Origin: Candidatus Sumerlaea chitinivorans
GTDB lineage: Bacteria > Sumerlaeota > Sumerlaeia > Sumerlaeales > Sumerlaeaceae
NCBI GenBank assembly: GCA_003290465.1
Contig: CP030759.1
Coordinates: forward strand, 846,672 to 910,671
Reading direction: 5' to 3'
DNA: 64,000 nucleotides
Positions 61,767-64,000 of this stretch are shown piece by piece. The position numbers were made by a program, and so were the translations under genes. A model generated the notes under the pieces. It was given only the letters and a program-made list of their open reading frames with translations, was not told the DNA's origin and searched no databases. How positions within the stretch are numbered: the first letter of the stretch is position 1; each line of letters begins with the position of its first letter.

Positions 61767-61872
61767 TCTATGTAATCATTCCAATAAAAGGCTGGATTGT
61801 CAAGTGCCGATTAGCCGTACCTTCCAGCACCAACGCTTATCATGGTGATTACAAGCGAATGGCGGTGATGCA

Positions 61873-63267
61873 TCACAAGGTGCTCGGCTTTTCTGCTTCA
61901 TCTGCTAATTGGTTTGCTTGGTCGACCGTGTTTGCTTTGGGCTTTCCAAACGTGTTCAAGACGTATCGGATTGCATCCTGCTTGTCCTGAAGCTTGCCTT
62001 CAAGTTGCGCATCTTGGACACTCCGCAGAATGTGTTTAAACTGGGGGCTGGGGGTGAACCCCAGAGCGATGAGATCGTGGCCGTTGAGCAAAGGTGGAGG
62101 AAGTGCTGCTGGGCCCTCTGTCACCAGCTGACGCAGCTTGGATTCTGCCAAGTCGGCATTTTGAAGATTGCCGTGACTCGCAAGACAATCTACTCGGTGC
62201 AGTTCAATTTCCTCTTCGATGGTGGGAGCAGCCAAAAAGCGCCGCAGAGTGCTTTCGCGCATGTTCGGAAGATTTAGAAAGGTCATGTGACGCCGAACCA
62301 TTTCGACCACGTTCTTGCGCAATTCGTTGGGAAATGCCAATCGACGACAAATGTGGTCGGCAAGCTCCGCTCCCACTTTATCGTGATTGTTGAAACGGAT
62401 ACGGCCATTGCACTTCTCCGCCGTCGGGGGTTTCCCGACATCGTGGAGAAGGACAGCAAAAGCGAGTGCGATACTGGGACTGGAATTTCTTTCGGCAAGG
62501 TACTTTAGCATCAGTTTTGTGTGGGTGAAGACGTCGCCTTCCGGATGATATTCTGGAGGCTGTTCGCACCCTTTCATTGCCTCCACTTCAGGGAGAAGAA
62601 TCGCAAGCAAGCCGGAAGCGTCCAAGAGTTCAAGAAAACGATCGGGGTGCGGCGATGTAAAGCCGCGGACAAGCTCGTCCCGGACGCGTTCCGCGGAGAT
62701 TTCCTGGATAAGCTCGCGCGTTTGGCAAATGGCCTCCCATGTGCTTGGCTCGATTGTGAATTCGAGCGAGGCAGCAAACCGAAGGGCCCTTAGCAGTCGC
62801 AAAGCGTCTTCCTGAAAGCGCTCCACTGGGCGTCCGATCGCCCGCACCAAGCGACGCTGGAGGTCGGAACGGCCGCCAACAAGGTCAAGAATGGTGCCTG
62901 TAAATGGGTCTTGGTACAACGCATTGATTGTGAAATCTCGGCGCTGAGCATCCTCCTCCACGGACCCGAAAGCAACATGCGAGGGATGCCGATGATCCAC
63001 ATAGCCAGATTCGGAGCGAAAGGTCGCGACTTCCACCTGCGCGCAATCACTGACCACGGTGACAACGCCAAATTTCGCTCCTACAAGGACAGTTTTCGGA
63101 AATAGTCCCTGCACCACATTGGGCGGAGCATTTGTAGCAACGTCGAATTCGTTGGGCTCTCGGCCCAAAAGGCGATCCCGCACGCAGCCACCCACGAAAT
63201 AGGCTTCATAGCCGTGCTCTCGGAGAGCCTGCACCACTGTGCGTGCCAGTTGTTCGTTGTGAGACAT
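61873..63267 (-). CDS. cca: CCA tRNA nucleotidyltransferase (PcnB/CCA type)
   Basis: Adds or repairs the tRNA CCA end. The 464-residue protein has the class II nucleotidyltransferase head with YFVGGCVRDRLLG and the DxD in NEFDVATNA, the RRDFTINALYQDP motif and the neck, then an HD-domain (LLHDVGKPP, the His-Asp doublet). ATG 63267 was chosen over the earlier start at 63285. It diverges from the glycosyltransferase gene at 63344. Confidence 0.92.
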   Translation of the reverse strand: MSHNEQLARTVVQALREHGYEAYFVGGCVRDRLLGREPNEFDVATNAPPNVVQGLFPKTVLVGAKFGVVTVVSDCAQVEVATFRSESGYVDHRHPSHVAFGSVEEDAQRRDFTINALYQDPFTGTILDLVGGRSDLQRRLVRAIGRPVERFQEDALRLLRALRFAASLEFTIEPSTWEAICQTRELIQEISAERVRDELVRGFTSPHPDRFLELLDASGLLAILLPEVEAMKGCEQPPEYHPEGDVFTHTKLMLKYLAERNSSPSIALAFAVLLHDVGKPPTAEKCNGRIRFNNHDKVGAELADHICRRLAFPNELRKNVVEMVRRHMTFLNLPNMRESTLRRFLAAPTIEEEIELHRVDCLASHGNLQNADLAESKLRQLVTEGPAALPPPLLNGHDLIALGFTPSPQFKHILRSVQDAQLEGKLQDKQDAIRYVLNTFGKPKANTVDQANQLADEAEKPSTL

Positions 63268-63343
63268 GCTTTCTCGTTGACCCATGTTCTACCGCTGTAA
63301 AGCATCAGAACGCGATCAAAATTCACATTGGGAGGCCCATTGC

Positions 63344-64000
63344 TTGGTTACAAGCAGCGAGCAGCCGCGAATTCGCATTGCCTACTTTATCACAAGTCTC
63401 GAAGTAGGCGGTAGCGAGCGTCAGCTTGTCTCTTGGTTGCGAGGGCTAAGTCCAGAACGCTATGAGCGTCATCTGATCTGTCTTTCTGGCTTTGGGCCCT
63501 TGGAGAACGAGGCTCGTGCGACTGGCGCTGTCCTCCATGACCTTCGGTATCCGAGACTCAAAGCTGCAGGGACGATTCAGTGGCAGAACATTCCCGCGGC
63601 TGCGCTGACACTTGTGAGGCTGGTTCGGTTACTTCGGGAAATTCAACCCCACGTCTTACACACGATGATTCCCGTGTGCAATGTCTTGGGTGCCATAGCT
63701 GGGAAGATCGCGGGCGTACCGCGCATGGCGTGTACGAAACTCGCATTGGGGGCATACCGCGATAAAGCACGCTTGTTGCCAAAGATCGAGGATGTGACAG
63801 ACCGTTGGTTTCATCTCATCCATTGCAAGTCCCGCGGGATCCTTGAGGATATTGCAAGAAGGCAGCCCATCCCAAGAGAACGAATGCGCGTGATTTACAA
63901 CGGCATTAGTGTGAGCCGGTTTGATATTGTGTGCGATCGGGAACGAGTTCGAGAAGAACTCAACATCCCACAGGACGCATTTGTGATCGGCATGGTTGCA
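63344..64000 (+). CDS. GT4 glycosyltransferase, N-terminal part (cut by window edge)
   Basis: The first 219 codons of a gene that continues past the window. The start is a TTG at 63344, set by GGGAGG (63330-63335) 8 nt upstream. The protein opens with IRIAYFITSLEVGGSERQL, the GT4 nucleotide-sugar transferase beginning, and later has RVIYNGISVSRFD, typical before the sugar-binding C domain, and DAFVIGMVA at the edge. Such enzymes build cell-surface glycans. Confidence 0.85.
   Translation, partial: MVTSSEQPRIRIAYFITSLEVGGSERQLVSWLRGLSPERYERHLICLSGFGPLENEARATGAVLHDLRYPRLKAAGTIQWQNIPAAALTLVRLVRLLREIQPHVLHTMIPVCNVLGAIAGKIAGVPRMACTKLALGAYRDKARLLPKIEDVTDRWFHLIHCKSRGILEDIARRQPIPRERMRVIYNGISVSRFDIVCDRERVREELNIPQDAFVIGMVA

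Noticed and set aside
1-64000. CRISPR arrays, phage or insertion sequences
   Set aside because: No regularly spaced direct repeats, transposase or phage structural genes were seen.

Overview
The window is bacterial chromosome of moderate GC content, densely coded on both strands. It comes from a Gram-negative-type cell: it has LpxI of lipid A synthesis, a heptosyltransferase-like GT9 domain, a Wzx-like flippase, a nucleotide-sugar dehydrogenase, RpoN and type IV pilus or type II secretion prepilins. It also carries bacterial microcompartment (BMC) shell genes, HPr kinase with PTS enzyme I, a SpoIID-like protein, an ADP-ribosylglycohydrolase relative, many TPR proteins and prepilin families reminiscent of PVC-like or candidate-phylum genomes such as Sumerlaeota. 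That placement is an inference from gene mix only; no rRNA is present. TTG and GTG starts are common.

Layout. 1-9.9 kb: tail of an AspT/YidE-type transporter; a TPR-DnaJ plus DnaK-like pair with a clear sigma-70 promoter; a leftward TPR protein-rpe-TPR lipoprotein operon; a small membrane gene; a GspG-like pseudopilin; a membrane TPR-Ser/Thr kinase fusion. 10-14.3 kb: leftward rplJ-rplL with a structured leader, then a probable 6S RNA and dnaX-ebfC. 14.3-18.9 kb: leftward glycosyltransferases followed by a protein-deglycation pair (low-molecular-weight phosphatase plus fructosamine kinase). 18.9-22.3 kb: mutY-hprK-spoIID overlapping operon. 22.4-24.9 kb: leftward hisI-trpE-trpG. 25-28.3 kb: nucleotide-sugar dehydrogenase, YlxM-like HTH protein, tRNA-Cys, lpxI, BMC hexamer protein. 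28.4-35.3 kb: ptsI, two tandem paralogous membrane proteins of glycosyltransferase type, rpiB, glyA. 35.3-43.2 kb: TPR protein, rpoN, DUF512 radical SAM protein, ResB, a hypothetical membrane protein, UbiA-type prenyltransferase. 43.3-49.7 kb: Ig-like/Na-Pi/PhoU fusion, SDR, RmlD-like protein, Xer recombinase, flippase. 49.7-51.7 kb: almost 2 kb with no convincing gene, holding a 13-bp-arm palindrome of dif-like geometry. 51.7-57.4 kb: secreted beta-propeller protein, M24 peptidase, and a PilV-PilW-PilX-like operon behind a good sigma-54 promoter. 57.6-64 kb: FmdB-like protein, gmk, vanZ-like gene, BMC vertex protein, a 418-bp spacer with two exact DnaA boxes, ADP-ribosylglycohydrolase-like protein, panB, CCA-adding enzyme, and the start of a GT4 glycosyltransferase.

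Recurrent themes are envelope glycan synthesis, sugar-phosphate metabolism (Rpe, RpiB, PtsI, HprK), protein quality control and pili. No CRISPR array, phage or intact insertion sequence was seen. The items that most merit follow-up are the gene-free region with the dif-like palindrome, the scattered BMC shell genes, the deglycation pair, the sigma-54 pilin promoter, and enzymes with substituted catalytic residues (MutY, ADP-ribosylglycohydrolase).
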